From the NCBI GenBank assembly GCA_030262725.1, contig JAJSZS010000001.1:1-64000 (forward strand): a stretch of DNA of 64,000 nt, written 5' to 3'. The notes under the pieces were generated by a model. That model did not search any database, was not told the origin of the DNA, and saw only the letters and a list, made by a program, of their open reading frames with translations. Below are positions 45,060-54,287 of the stretch, piece by piece. The DNA is from Candidatus Desulfofervidus auxilii (GTDB lineage Bacteria > Desulfobacterota > Desulfofervidia > Desulfofervidales > Desulfofervidaceae). How positions within the stretch are numbered: the first letter of the stretch is position 1; each line of letters begins with the position of its first letter. Both the position numbers and the translations under genes were made by a program.

Positions 45060-46856
45060 ATGAAAAAATTATTTAAAATTTTATTTTTTTTACTATTACC
45101 TCTTACTATTGAAGCACAAACTATTACTTTGCCAAAGGTAGTTGTAACTGCCTCACGTATTGAAGAAAAAGAAACAGCAAGTTCAATAACTATTCTTGAT
45201 GGAGAGGAATTAAAAAAACAAGGTATAATTAATGTAACCGAAGCATTGCATCAAATACCAGGTATCTCTATTACACAAAATGGTTTTGGTGGTGTAACTT
45301 CTGTATATATTAGGGGAGGTAAAAATGGACAGGCAGCTATTTTAATTGATGGTGTACCCATATATGATCCAGCAGGGATTGATAAAGGTGATTTAGGTGC
45401 ATTTTTATCTCATATTCAAATAGAAGATATTGATAGGATTGAGATTGTACGAGGTCCTCAAAGTATATTATATGGTTCAAATGCAATGACAGGTGTAATA
45501 AATATTATTACAAAAAAGGGGATAGGTAAACCAAAAATAAAACTATTAACAGAAGGTGGTTCTTTTAATACTTCTAGAGAATCTTTGACCTTAAGTGGAG
45601 GGGAAGAAAATATCAGTTATTTTTTAAATTATACTAGGTTTGACTCTGATGGTATTTCTAAAACAAATTCTAAATCGTCTTATTTTAATCCAGATAAAGA
45701 TGCATATCGTGAACATTATTTAGGAGGTAGGGCAGATTTAAAATTTTCAGATAAAGTAAGATTTGGTTTTTCATTGAGATACATAAATGCAGAACAAGAA
45801 CTTGATGGTTGGAATGATTTTGAAAATGATCGTCTATTTTTTACTCAATTATATTATGAACAAGATTTATTTCCTATATGGAAACATAATTTGAGATTTA
45901 GTTACACAAGCACTAATCGCAAATATGAGCCTTATAGCTTTTATGAAGGGACCTTAACTGATTTTTCTTGGCAGCATAATTTTAATTTATTTAAATTTTT
46001 TAAGGTTATAACAGGGTTTGATTATCGTTATGAAAGAGCAAATACAAGTTATATAGAAGAAAAAGATTTGGATGAAAAGGCATGGTTTGGTGAAGGGATT
46101 TTTAATTATAAAAATCTTTATATCAGCTTAGGTGTGCGTTATACAGATGTTCAGGATGTAGGAAATAAAACTACATATCGTTTTGCTGGAGCATATACAT
46201 TTCCAACACAGACTAAAATACACATAAGCTATGGCACGGGATTTAGAGCTCCTTCACTTTATCAGTTGTATGATACTATTTATGGCAATCCTAATCTTAA
46301 ACCAGAATATTCAGAAGGATTTGATGTAGGTATAACTCAATGGTTTTTAAATAAAAAATTATCTTTTGATATAACTTATTTTTACAATGATATTGATGAT
46401 TTGATTGAGTGGGTTTGGATCGGTCCTGGATGGTATGATGGTAAGTATTTTAATGTAAAAGAGGCATATACACATGGGGTTGAGGTTTCTTTTGATATAT
46501 TACCTTTCTCTTGGTGGCAATTGGGATTGCATTATACATGGTTAAATGCAAAAGATTTGACAAATGATAGTTGGCTTTTAAAAAGACCACATCATAGATT
46601 TGGTTTTAGTACTGTTTTATCGTTAGATAAATGTTATTTGGGAATTTATGGAAATTATGTAGGTCATTATTCAGATTATTTAAATACTCAAGTAAAAAGC
46701 TACTTTGTTATGCATGCTGCTTTAAGATATAAAATAAATCGCCATATCTCTTTTCATGTAAGAGTAAATAACCTTTTTGATAGAGACTATGAAGAAACTT
46801 ATGGCTATAACACTCCAGGTATTTCTGCCTATGGTGGAGCAGAAATAATTTGGTAA
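45060..46856 (+). CDS. btuB: TonB-dependent outer-membrane receptor, BtuB-like
   Basis: A 598-aa receptor. The signal peptide (KKLFKILFFLLLPLTIEA) is followed by a TonB-box-like LPKVVVTASR, then the plug domain (GIINVTEALHQIPGISI, VYIRGGKNGQAAILIDGV, IDRIEIVRGPQSILYGSNAM) and a 22-strand-type barrel ending NLFDRDYEETYGYNTPG with a C-terminal tryptophan. The size matches BtuB or FepA-small types. The btuFCD-type transporter genes 1 kb away make cobalamin the probable ligand; haem or other chelates remain possible. ATG at 45057 is an equal alternative. Confidence 0.85.
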   Translation: MKKLFKILFFLLLPLTIEAQTITLPKVVVTASRIEEKETASSITILDGEELKKQGIINVTEALHQIPGISITQNGFGGVTSVYIRGGKNGQAAILIDGVPIYDPAGIDKGDLGAFLSHIQIEDIDRIEIVRGPQSILYGSNAMTGVINIITKKGIGKPKIKLLTEGGSFNTSRESLTLSGGEENISYFLNYTRFDSDGISKTNSKSSYFNPDKDAYREHYLGGRADLKFSDKVRFGFSLRYINAEQELDGWNDFENDRLFFTQLYYEQDLFPIWKHNLRFSYTSTNRKYEPYSFYEGTLTDFSWQHNFNLFKFFKVITGFDYRYERANTSYIEEKDLDEKAWFGEGIFNYKNLYISLGVRYTDVQDVGNKTTYRFAGAYTFPTQTKIHISYGTGFRAPSLYQLYDTIYGNPNLKPEYSEGFDVGITQWFLNKKLSFDITYFYNDIDDLIEWVWIGPGWYDGKYFNVKEAYTHGVEVSFDILPFSWWQLGLHYTWLNAKDLTNDSWLLKRPHHRFGFSTVLSLDKCYLGIYGNYVGHYSDYLNTQVKSYFVMHAALRYKINRHISFHVRVNNLFDRDYEETYGYNTPGISAYGGAEIIW

Positions 46857-46863
46857 ATTGGAT

Positions 46864-47889
46864 TCAAACAACTATATCAATTAAATGACCACAAAAAGGA
46901 CAGTTTTTGTTTTTTAAGTTGTTCTTTATCACTCGCCATCCTAATCTTTCAATAAGCAATCTTCCACAATTTGGACAATATGTATTTTCTCCTTTATGTC
47001 CTGTGACATTTCCAATATATGGATAAAAAATTCCTTCTTTTTTAGCCAAATTATAAGCTGCTTCAAGTATTTCAATAGATGTAGGAGGCAATTGATACCG
47101 ATAAGCGGGAAAATAACGAGTAAAATGAAGAGGCACTTCAGGACCTAAATATTTTAGGTGTTTTTTAATCAATCTATTAATCTTTATTAAATCATCATTT
47201 AATCCAGTGACAATCAGATGGATCATCTCAACATGTATTCCCATCTCCTTTGCTGCCTTTGCATTGCGCCAAATTATTTCCTCTTTTGTTCCTCCCAAAT
47301 AATGTTTATAAACTTCTTCATCTCCTTTTATATCTATATTTATGGCATCAAGTCCTGCTTCTTTAAGCAATTTTAAGGCATCAAGTGTCATATAACCATT
47401 TGAGACAAATGTATTATAAATTCCTTCTTTTTTAGCTAATTTAAAAACATCTATGGCGTATTCAAATAAAAGTGTAGGTTCTTGGAAACTAATACATAAT
47501 CCATCCATTTTTTTATCCTTTGCAATTTTTATCATCACTTCAGGTGGGATAAAGTGAGCAGATTCAATTTTTGGTAATGTCTTAGAAAGATGCCAATTTT
47601 GACACCAAGGACAGCTAAGATTACAAGACCAAGTAGAAAAGGTAAGTGCACTTGAACCAGGATAAAAATGGAAAAAAGGTTTTATTTCAATAGGTCTAGC
47701 CTCTAAAGCACTAATATCTCCATAAACTAAAGTATAAAGCACACCATTTATGTTTTTTCTTGTTTTGCAAAATCCACTTTTCCCCTCAGATATAAGACAT
47801 TTTCTTTCACATAAAAGGCATCTTACTTTTTCACCTTTTTTCTCTTGAAGGATAGCTTTACGTACATTTGGATAATTTAAAATCTCCAT
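46864..47889 (-). CDS. amrS: AmmeMemoRadiSam system radical SAM enzyme AmrS
   Basis: A 341-aa radical SAM protein. An N-terminal cysteine cluster (CLLCERKCLISEGKSGFCKTR) precedes the SAM-cluster motif STWSCNLSCPWCQNW with CxxxCxxC near residue 88. ALEARPIEIKPFFHFYPGS is characteristic of AmrS, and a C-terminal pair of CPNCG and CPFCG knuckles closes it. The substrate is unknown. The AMMECR1 and Memo partners that name the system are not in this window. The gene faces the receptor gene with a 7-bp gap. Confidence 0.9.
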   Translation of the reverse strand: MEILNYPNVRKAILQEKKGEKVRCLLCERKCLISEGKSGFCKTRKNINGVLYTLVYGDISALEARPIEIKPFFHFYPGSSALTFSTWSCNLSCPWCQNWHLSKTLPKIESAHFIPPEVMIKIAKDKKMDGLCISFQEPTLLFEYAIDVFKLAKKEGIYNTFVSNGYMTLDALKLLKEAGLDAINIDIKGDEEVYKHYLGGTKEEIIWRNAKAAKEMGIHVEMIHLIVTGLNDDLIKINRLIKKHLKYLGPEVPLHFTRYFPAYRYQLPPTSIEILEAAYNLAKKEGIFYPYIGNVTGHKGENTYCPNCGRLLIERLGWRVIKNNLKNKNCPFCGHLIDIVV

Positions 47890-47908
47890 AATTTTTTAGT
47901 AACATATC

Positions 47909-47939
47909 TAGACAAGTGCATAAAGATAAGGCATATCAT
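47909..47939 (+). promoter_or_regulatory. Candidate promoter for the btuFCD-type operon
   Basis: TAGACA (47909-47914), 19-bp spacer, TATCAT (47934-47939), 7 nt before the ATG at 47947. The spacer is long, but TATCAT also serves the rpoH-like gene. Confidence 0.4.
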
Positions 47940-47946
47940 TTATTTG

Positions 47947-48750
47947 ATGAGGATAGCTATTATTTTTCTTTTAATTACATACTTCATTTCCTTTGTTCAT
48001 GCAGGTGAACGTATTATTTCATTAGCACCAAGCATTACTGAGATGGTTTATGCTTTAGGCGCAGGAGATAAATTAGTTGGTGTGACAAAACACTGTGATT
48101 ATCCTCCAGAGGCTAAGAAAAAGCCTAAAATAGGTACTTTTATTCATCCCTCTTTTGAAGCAATTGTAAATTTAGAGCCTGATTTAGTTATTGCCTTAGA
48201 AAAGGCTACACCTTTTCATATAATAAGTCGTCTTAAAAAAATAAATATAAAAGTATTAGTTTTAAAAAATAAAGGATTAAACAGTATTTGGGAAAATTTG
48301 CTTTTATTAGGAAAGATACTTGATAGAGAAACAATAGCTAAAAGACTTGTAAAAAAATTGCAAAATGAAATTAAAATCCTTTCTAAACAGGTAAAAGGAT
48401 TGCCAAAACCAAAAGTTTTTTGGCAAATAGGTATACGTCCTTTAATTACATGTGGACGCTCTTCATATCATCATGAATTAATCAATTTGGCTGGAGGTAT
48501 AAATATTGTAAAGGAAAATACTGCTTATCCTGTATATAATTTAGAAGAGGTGATTAAAGCACAACCTGATATAATTATTGTTTCTAATATGGAAAATAAA
48601 GTAGCAAAAACATTTTGGCAAAAATTTCAAATAACAAATCGGATTTATACAGTAAATTCAGATATTTTTGATAGACCTTCTCCAAGAATAATACAAGCTC
48701 TTAAAATTCTTATTCAAATTTTACATCCTGAGGTTGCCATTGATTCGTAA
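47947..48750 (+). CDS. btuF: Periplasmic cobalamin-type ABC transporter binding protein
   Basis: A 267-aa protein with a signal peptide (RIAIIFLLITYFISFVHA) and the class III binding-protein fold. RIISLAPSITEMVYALGAGDKLVGVTKHCDYPPEA is the BtuF-type N-lobe, then FEAIVNLEPDLVIA and a long linker helix, and ITCGRSSYHHELINLAGGINI in the C-lobe. It overlaps the permease start by 17 bp. Ligand by context: cobalamin (or cobinamide); iron chelates are the alternative. Confidence 0.85.
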   Translation: MRIAIIFLLITYFISFVHAGERIISLAPSITEMVYALGAGDKLVGVTKHCDYPPEAKKKPKIGTFIHPSFEAIVNLEPDLVIALEKATPFHIISRLKKINIKVLVLKNKGLNSIWENLLLLGKILDRETIAKRLVKKLQNEIKILSKQVKGLPKPKVFWQIGIRPLITCGRSSYHHELINLAGGINIVKENTAYPVYNLEEVIKAQPDIIIVSNMENKVAKTFWQKFQITNRIYTVNSDIFDRPSPRIIQALKILIQILHPEVAIDS

Positions 48751-49690
48751 GTTTTATATTTGCATTTTTGTTCTTTTTATTATTGTTAATCTTTCTTTAT
48801 TTTGGGGTCTTCCCTTAGAATGGCCATTTTCATCAGCTACAAAGATAATTTTGTGGCAATTGCGTTTACCAAGAGTTATTCTTGCTGGTTTAGCAGGTGG
48901 GGCATTAGGAATTTCAGGGGCAGTGTTGCAAACTCTTTTCCTAAACCCTTTAGCTGAACCATATATTTTGGGCATTTCAGGTGGCGCTGCTCTTGGAGGA
49001 GCTTTAGCTTTGTTATTAGGTATAAATCTTTTTGGTTTAGGAATCACTTTAGGTGCTTTTGCTGGTGCTATATTTGCTCTTTTTCTTTTATTAGGATGGA
49101 TAGGTTTAAAAGGAGAAATAAGTACTTATTTTTTGCTTTTAGCAGGTGTAGTTTTAAATGCACTTTTTTCATCAATAATCCTTTTTATATTTGCTTTAGT
49201 GAAGTCAGAGGTTTTGCGTTCCATATATTTTTGGCTTCTAGGTGACTTATCTACAGTAGGTCTTAATGAAGTTGGATGGCTTATTTTTTTTGTCTTTTTT
49301 TGTAGTTTAGGTTGTTTTTATTATGCATATGCTCTTGATGCCTTTGCTCAAAGTGAGATAATAGCTTATACTTTAGGCTTTTCTGTAGAAAAAATAAAAA
49401 GACAGCTACTTATAATTGTTTCTCTTTTAGTTGGAGCAACAGTAGCAGTGACGGGAATGATCGGTTTTGTTGGTCTTATTACTCCTCATGTTGTTCGTAT
49501 GTGGGTAGGAAGTGGACATCGGCAAGTTCTTCCTTTTTCTTTTTTATGTGGTAGTGGATTTCTTATATTAAGTGATACTTTGGCTAGACAGCTTTTTACT
49601 CCTTTAGAAATGCCAGTAGGTGTAATAACTTCCATTTTAGGAGCGCCTTTTTTCCTTTACCTTTTAAAATGCCATGTTAAGACTAATTAA
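48734..49690 (+). CDS. btuC: BtuC/FecCD-family ABC permease
   Basis: A 318-aa integral membrane protein. LPRVILAGLAGGALGISGAVLQTLFLNPLAEPYILGISGGAALG is the FecCD signature region (near residues 45-90) and GFVGLITPHVVRMWVGSGHR the coupling-helix motif near residue 245. About nine to ten helices. The start is a TTG at 48734 inside the btuF gene, or a TTG two codons later. Couples to the ATPase that follows. Confidence 0.92.
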   Translation: MPLIRKFYICIFVLFIIVNLSLFWGLPLEWPFSSATKIILWQLRLPRVILAGLAGGALGISGAVLQTLFLNPLAEPYILGISGGAALGGALALLLGINLFGLGITLGAFAGAIFALFLLLGWIGLKGEISTYFLLLAGVVLNALFSSIILFIFALVKSEVLRSIYFWLLGDLSTVGLNEVGWLIFFVFFCSLGCFYYAYALDAFAQSEIIAYTLGFSVEKIKRQLLIIVSLLVGATVAVTGMIGFVGLITPHVVRMWVGSGHRQVLPFSFLCGSGFLILSDTLARQLFTPLEMPVGVITSILGAPFFLYLLKCHVKTN

Positions 49691-50435
49691 TGTTTGGTAT
49701 CGTTATAAAGAGGATTGGGTTTTAAAAGGGATAAATTTAATCTGTAAAAAAGGTCATTTTGTTGGAATATTAGGCCCAAATGGAGTTGGAAAAACTACGC
49801 TCTTATATTTAATGGCTGGTATTTTATTGCCTCAAAGAGGTGAAATATTGTTTGAGACAATTCCTCTAAGAAAAATTCCTCCTCAGGAACGTGCTAAAAA
49901 AATTGCTCTTTTACCTCAATTAAATCATTTTATTTTTCCACTTAAAGTAGAAGAGGTGGTGCGATTAGGTAGATTGCCATACATCTCTCCATTTAGCTCA
50001 TTTAAATCTAAAGATAAATTGGCTATAGAAAAGGCAATGGAACTTGTGGGAATTGCTGATTTAAAAGGAAGAAGTATAAGTAGTTTAAGTGGTGGGGAAA
50101 GACAACAGGTATTATTAGCTAGGGCTTTGGCTCAGGAACCTGAAATTCTTCTGTTAGATGAGCCTACTACTTATTTAGATGTAAAACACCAAATAAAATT
50201 TTTATCTCTTCTCAAAGAATTGCAAAAAAAGAAAGAATTAACTATCATTTTTGTTTCTCATGATCTTAATCTTGCTATAAAATTTAGCGATATTGTTGTA
50301 TTTCTCAAAAAAGGGCAGATTTATTGTCAAGGAATACCATTAGAGGTTGTTAAACCTGAAGTAGTAGAAGCTGTATTTAATGTTAAGGTAAAAGTAATAC
50401 ATTCAAAAGGTAATTGTCCTTATGTGGTTATTTAA
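49674..50435 (+). CDS. btuD: ABC transporter ATP-binding protein, BtuD/FecE type
   Basis: A 253-aa ATPase. Walker A GPNGVGKTTLLYLMAG, Q-loop LPQLNHFIFP, signature SSLSGGERQQVLLARAL, Walker B ILLLDEPTTYLDVKHQ and the switch histidine in FVSHDLNLAI are all intact. It overlaps the permease gene by 17 bp and completes the importer with the binding protein and permease. Confidence 0.94.
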   Translation: MLRLINVWYRYKEDWVLKGINLICKKGHFVGILGPNGVGKTTLLYLMAGILLPQRGEILFETIPLRKIPPQERAKKIALLPQLNHFIFPLKVEEVVRLGRLPYISPFSSFKSKDKLAIEKAMELVGIADLKGRSISSLSGGERQQVLLARALAQEPEILLLDEPTTYLDVKHQIKFLSLLKELQKKKELTIIFVSHDLNLAIKFSDIVVFLKKGQIYCQGIPLEVVKPEVVEAVFNVKVKVIHSKGNCPYVVI

Positions 50436-50436
50436 C

Positions 50437-50465
50437 TTGGCAATAAAGATACTCTGTGCTATCAT
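50437..50465 (+). promoter_or_regulatory. Promoter of the rpoH-like gene
   Basis: TTGGCA (50437-50442), 17-bp spacer, TATCAT (50460-50465). The start codon follows after exactly 6 nt (50472), so the transcript would begin at or next to the A of the ATG. Confidence 0.6.
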
Positions 50466-50471
50466 AATTTT

Positions 50472-51398
50472 ATGATTACAGAAAAAGAAGATTTTGAAAC
50501 TATTGTTTCAGAGGAAGAAAAAAGTGGAACAATTGTACCTCCTTCAGGTGCAGCTATTGTCCAGCGTTATCTTTGGGAAATTAACCGTTATCCTATCCTT
50601 ACACCTGAAGAAGAGTTTCGTTTGGCAAAGCTCTATAAAGAAAAACATGATCGTGAGGCAGCATTTAAATTAATCACTTCTAATCTAAGACTGGTAGTAA
50701 AAATTGCTCTTGAATTTCAACATTTCTGGGTAAGCAATCTGATGGATTTGATTCAGGAAGGTAATATTGGATTAATGATGGCTTTGAAGAAATATGACCC
50801 AGATAAAGGCATTCGTTTCTCTTATTATGCTACTTTTTGGATTAAGGCTTATATTTTAAAATTCATTTTGGATAATTGGCGTCTGGTAAAAATAGGCACA
50901 ACTCAAGCACAAAGAAAATTATTTTACAACCTTTATAAAGAAAAAGAGAAACTTGCTCAGTTGGGTTATGAGCCAATGCCACAACTGATTGCTCAAAGGT
51001 TACAAGTGCGAGAGAGCGATGTGATAGAAATGGAACAAAGAATGGGTAGTAGTGAAGTTTCTTTAGATGCACCACTAAGTGCTGATACTGATGATAGTCT
51101 TGTTGAGGTTATTCCTGCTCAATCAGAAACTCCAGAAGAATCTTGGGCTAATGCTGAGATAAAAGAGTTATTGAGAAAAAAAATAGATTCTATCAAAGAG
51201 AGTCTTTCACCAAAAGAAAGAGACATTTTAGAACTGCGTTTATTATCAGATAAACCACTTACCCTTAAAGAAATTGGTAAAAAACACGGTATTTCACGAG
51301 AGAGAATTAGGCAGATTGAAGCACGTCTGTTAAAGAAATTGCGTGAATATTTAAAAAAAGAATTTCCAGACTATAAAGAAGCCTTATCTGTTGAGTAG
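50472..51398 (+). CDS. rpoH: RpoH-like alternative sigma-70 family factor
   Basis: A 308-aa sigma factor. Region 1.2 is RYLWEINRYPILTPEEEFRLAKLY; region 2 has LVVKIALEFQ, MDLIQEGNIGLMMALKKYDP and FSYYATFWIKAYI. The QRKLFYNLYKEKEKL stretch (near residue 155) is the RpoH box that distinguishes heat-shock sigma factors. Region 4 ends with LTLKEIGKKHGISRERIRQIE. It would direct RNA polymerase to heat-shock or related promoters. It appears leaderless: no Shine-Dalgarno, and the -10 box is 6 nt before the ATG. The hsp20 gene lies 12 kb away. Confidence 0.88.
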   Translation: MITEKEDFETIVSEEEKSGTIVPPSGAAIVQRYLWEINRYPILTPEEEFRLAKLYKEKHDREAAFKLITSNLRLVVKIALEFQHFWVSNLMDLIQEGNIGLMMALKKYDPDKGIRFSYYATFWIKAYILKFILDNWRLVKIGTTQAQRKLFYNLYKEKEKLAQLGYEPMPQLIAQRLQVRESDVIEMEQRMGSSEVSLDAPLSADTDDSLVEVIPAQSETPEESWANAEIKELLRKKIDSIKESLSPKERDILELRLLSDKPLTLKEIGKKHGISRERIRQIEARLLKKLREYLKKEFPDYKEALSVE

Positions 51399-51405
51399 AA
51401 GGTAA

Positions 51406-53067
51406 ATGAAAAAATGGCTCTGGCTGTATATTATACTTTTATTATGTACTCCTTTATATGCAGTAGAAGACCATTCTCTTTCATATTATTATTTTATTCA
51501 AGCTCAACAAGCGCTTCATAGAGGGGATTTGGATAAAGCTATCTCTTATTATGAAAGGTCTATCTCCTTTGATCCCAAGGCAACAAGTGTTATGTTAGAG
51601 TTGGTAAAGGCATATTTACAGAAAAAAGATTTTGAGGAGGCTAAAAAATGGTTAAATAAACTTTTGATTGAAAAGCCAAAAAATATTAAAGCAAGGTTTT
51701 TGTTAATTTGGATTTATATTAATGAACATCATTATCAGCATGCTATAGAAGAATGTAAGAAAATTCTTGAAATTTCTCCTTCTAATAAAGAAGCAGCTTT
51801 TTATTTAGGTAATCTTTATGCTCAAGTCAAAAAATATAAAGAGGCAATAAATGTTTTTGAAAACTTGCTTAAAAAAGAGCCTAAAGCATATGTATATTAT
51901 CATTTAGGTAATCTTTATTTTTCCTTAAAAGATTATAAAAAAGCAGAACAACATTTAAAAAAAGCAATTAAATTAAATCCATTATTAGAAGATGCCTTTT
52001 TTATTTTAGCTAAAATAAAGGAAAAAGAAAAAAATTTTAAAAAAGCAGAAAAAATTTATAAGCAGATGTTAGAAAAAAATCCTCATAATTGGCAAACTAT
52101 TTTTGCTTTAGCTGAGCTTTATTTAAAACAAAAAAAGGTAAAAAAGGCTGAAGATTTGTTTTCTTCCTTTACAAGAGATAATCAAGATAGATTTAAAGTA
52201 AGTCTTTTTTGGCTAAAACAGAAAAAATATAATCAAGCTATAAAGATTCTTGAATTTTTAATGAAAGTTCAACCTGAAGTAGATGAATTTAAATATCATT
52301 TAGCCTATGCATATGAGAACAAGGGTGAGATAAAAAAGGCTTTAAAACTGTTAGAAAAAATCAATTTTCCTTCTCCGGTTTATGCAGATGCTGTAGTGTT
52401 TTATGCATATATTTTACAAAAACAAAAGAAAATATTTGAAGCAGCAAGAAAATTGGAAGAGGCTATTAAATTTTATCCTAAAAAATCTACCCTTTATATT
52501 GCTCTTTCAGAATTATGGGAGAGTAATGAGTACTATTTAAGAGCTTTGAAAGTGCTTAAAGAAGCAGTAAAACTTTTTCCAGAAAATGCATCACTCCATT
52601 TTAGATTAGGTGTTTTATATGACAAATTAAAACAAAAAAAACGATGCATCGCTGAAATGAGATATACTATTATTTTAAATCCTTCTCATGCTGAGGCTTT
52701 AAATTATTTAGGATATACTTATGCTGAGATGGGAGAAAATCTTGATGAAGCAGAACGATTAATAAAAAGGGCTTTAAAAATAAAACCAAAAGATGGTTAT
52801 ATTATTGATAGTTTAGGCTGGGTTTATTATCAAAAAGGTGATTATAAAAAGGCACTTGAGCTTTTAAAAAAAGCATATAAATTCACTCCAAATGATCCTA
52901 TTATTACTGAGCATTTAGGTGATGCTTATTATAAAAACGGTAATTATCAAAAGGCATTAAAATATTATCAGCAGGCACTGAGGTTAAAGCATCCTCATAT
53001 TGATAATCTTATTTATAAAATTGAAAGATTAAAATATATGTTTAAGAGAAGATTCCTTGAGAATTAG
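51406..53067 (+). CDS. Exported TPR-repeat protein
   Basis: A 553-aa protein with a signal peptide (KKWLWLYIILLLCTPLYA) followed by about thirteen TPR units over residues 25-540, for example GDLDKAISYYERSISFDPKA and KGDYKKALELLKKAYKFTPN. No other domain is visible. The layout (TPR protein followed by a LolB-like lipoprotein) recurs in Desulfobacterota, where the TPR protein is presumed to serve envelope assembly. It starts 7 bp after the sigma factor gene and overlaps the next gene by 11 bp. Confidence 0.85.
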   Translation: MKKWLWLYIILLLCTPLYAVEDHSLSYYYFIQAQQALHRGDLDKAISYYERSISFDPKATSVMLELVKAYLQKKDFEEAKKWLNKLLIEKPKNIKARFLLIWIYINEHHYQHAIEECKKILEISPSNKEAAFYLGNLYAQVKKYKEAINVFENLLKKEPKAYVYYHLGNLYFSLKDYKKAEQHLKKAIKLNPLLEDAFFILAKIKEKEKNFKKAEKIYKQMLEKNPHNWQTIFALAELYLKQKKVKKAEDLFSSFTRDNQDRFKVSLFWLKQKKYNQAIKILEFLMKVQPEVDEFKYHLAYAYENKGEIKKALKLLEKINFPSPVYADAVVFYAYILQKQKKIFEAARKLEEAIKFYPKKSTLYIALSELWESNEYYLRALKVLKEAVKLFPENASLHFRLGVLYDKLKQKKRCIAEMRYTIILNPSHAEALNYLGYTYAEMGENLDEAERLIKRALKIKPKDGYIIDSLGWVYYQKGDYKKALELLKKAYKFTPNDPIITEHLGDAYYKNGNYQKALKYYQQALRLKHPHIDNLIYKIERLKYMFKRRFLEN

Positions 53068-53704
53068 TTTTTTTTTAATTTTTTTTATCATAGTTTCCTG
53101 TCAACCATATTTTAAGAAAAAAATTTTACCTCAAGAATTTTTTAAAAAAACAAATAATTCTTTTTTTATAGAGGGCAAATTTAAAATTAAACGTAGTAAT
53201 TATGGTTTTTTTGGAAATTTTCAGGTCATTAAATTAAAAGATTCAATTCGTTTGGATATTTTTACTCCCTTTTATTCTCCACTTTTAAGTTTTGTTAAAA
53301 AAGATAATTCTAATCTTATTCTATACCAAAATGGCTCAATTTATAAAGAAGAAGAGTCAATAAAAATTATTAAAAAACTGCTTCCTGCTGGTTTAAATTT
53401 AGATGCATTTATTGCTATCTTAGGAAATCAATCTTGGTTTATTCCTTTTAATCGTTATTACATAAAAGAAAATAAAAATGAATATCATATTTGGCTAATG
53501 GATAAAAAAGGCAGACAACAAGAAATATGGATAAATAAAATAAATTTAAAAACAAAAAAATTTATATTGAAAAATAGTATGGAAGAAATTTTATGTAAAG
53601 TTTCTTTTCATTATGAAAAAAATAAAATAAAATCGATAAATATAATTGATATGTTTGGTACTAAATTTAAAATTACTTATGAGAGCTTTAGAAAAATGCC
53701 TTAA
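53057..53704 (+). CDS. LolB-like outer-membrane lipoprotein
   Basis: A 215-aa predicted lipoprotein (RISFFLIFFIIVSC lipobox). The mature part starts FIEGKFKIKRSNYGFFGNF, the strand pattern that opens LolB-type half-barrels, continues with SIRLDIFTPFYSPLLSFVKK and ends in IIDMFGTKFKITY. LolB inserts lipoproteins into the outer membrane; similarity here is structural in pattern, so the call is tentative. The start is a TTG that overlaps the TPR gene. It faces the DedA gene with a 17-bp convergent overlap. Confidence 0.6.
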   Translation: MRISFFLIFFIIVSCQPYFKKKILPQEFFKKTNNSFFIEGKFKIKRSNYGFFGNFQVIKLKDSIRLDIFTPFYSPLLSFVKKDNSNLILYQNGSIYKEEESIKIIKKLLPAGLNLDAFIAILGNQSWFIPFNRYYIKENKNEYHIWLMDKKGRQQEIWINKINLKTKKFILKNSMEEILCKVSFHYEKNKIKSINIIDMFGTKFKITYESFRKMP

Positions 53705-54287
53705 TACAAATATATCCTAAAATGAGCATAATAGTAAATCCTGTTGCTAACCAATTAAAATAATGTTCAATAAATATTTGTATTTTTTTACCATAAATAT
53801 AAAGTATACCTCCAACTAAAAAAAATCTAGCTCCTCGTGCAAAAAAGGAAGTTATGACAAAGGGCAAAAAATTAATTTTAAATGCACCAGCAGAAATAGT
53901 AAAAAGCTTATAAGGTAAAGGAGTAAAACCAGCAATACTAATAGCCCAAATATCATAAGTTTGATAAAGAGTTTGTACTTTTATATATTTTTCTGTTAGT
54001 CCATAAAAATTTATAATTTTTTGGCCGATGGTAGCCATAAATTGCCAACCAATAATATAACCTAAAATGCCTCCTAAAACTGAACCAATTGTGCAAAGGA
54101 GGGCATAGAAAAATCCTTTTTTTGGTTGTGCTACTGTCATAGTAATAAGTAAGGGATCAGGGGGGATAGGAAAAAAAGAAGACTCAGCTACTGCAATCCC
54201 AAACAATGCACTGTTAGCATAAGGAGTTTGTGCCCAAGCAATTACCCATTTGTAAAGTTTTTTTAAGAAATTACTCTGACCAGCCAT
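53688..54287 (-). CDS. YqaA/DedA-type VTT-domain membrane protein
   Basis: A 199-aa protein with the VTT (SNARE-associated) pattern: [20 protein letters not shown] near residue 38, then [14 protein letters not shown] and [17 protein letters not shown]. YqaA-type DedA proteins are proposed lipid or ion flippases. The ATG at 54287 is preferred over a GTG at 54293. It overlaps pcm by 17 bp and ends the pfpI-thyX-pcm operon. Confidence 0.85.
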   Translation of the reverse strand: MAGQSNFLKKLYKWVIAWAQTPYANSALFGIAVAESSFFPIPPDPLLITMTVAQPKKGFFYALLCTIGSVLGGILGYIIGWQFMATIGQKIINFYGLTEKYIKVQTLYQTYDIWAISIAGFTPLPYKLFTISAGAFKINFLPFVITSFFARGARFFLVGGILYIYGKKIQIFIEHYFNWLATGFTIMLILGYICIKAFF

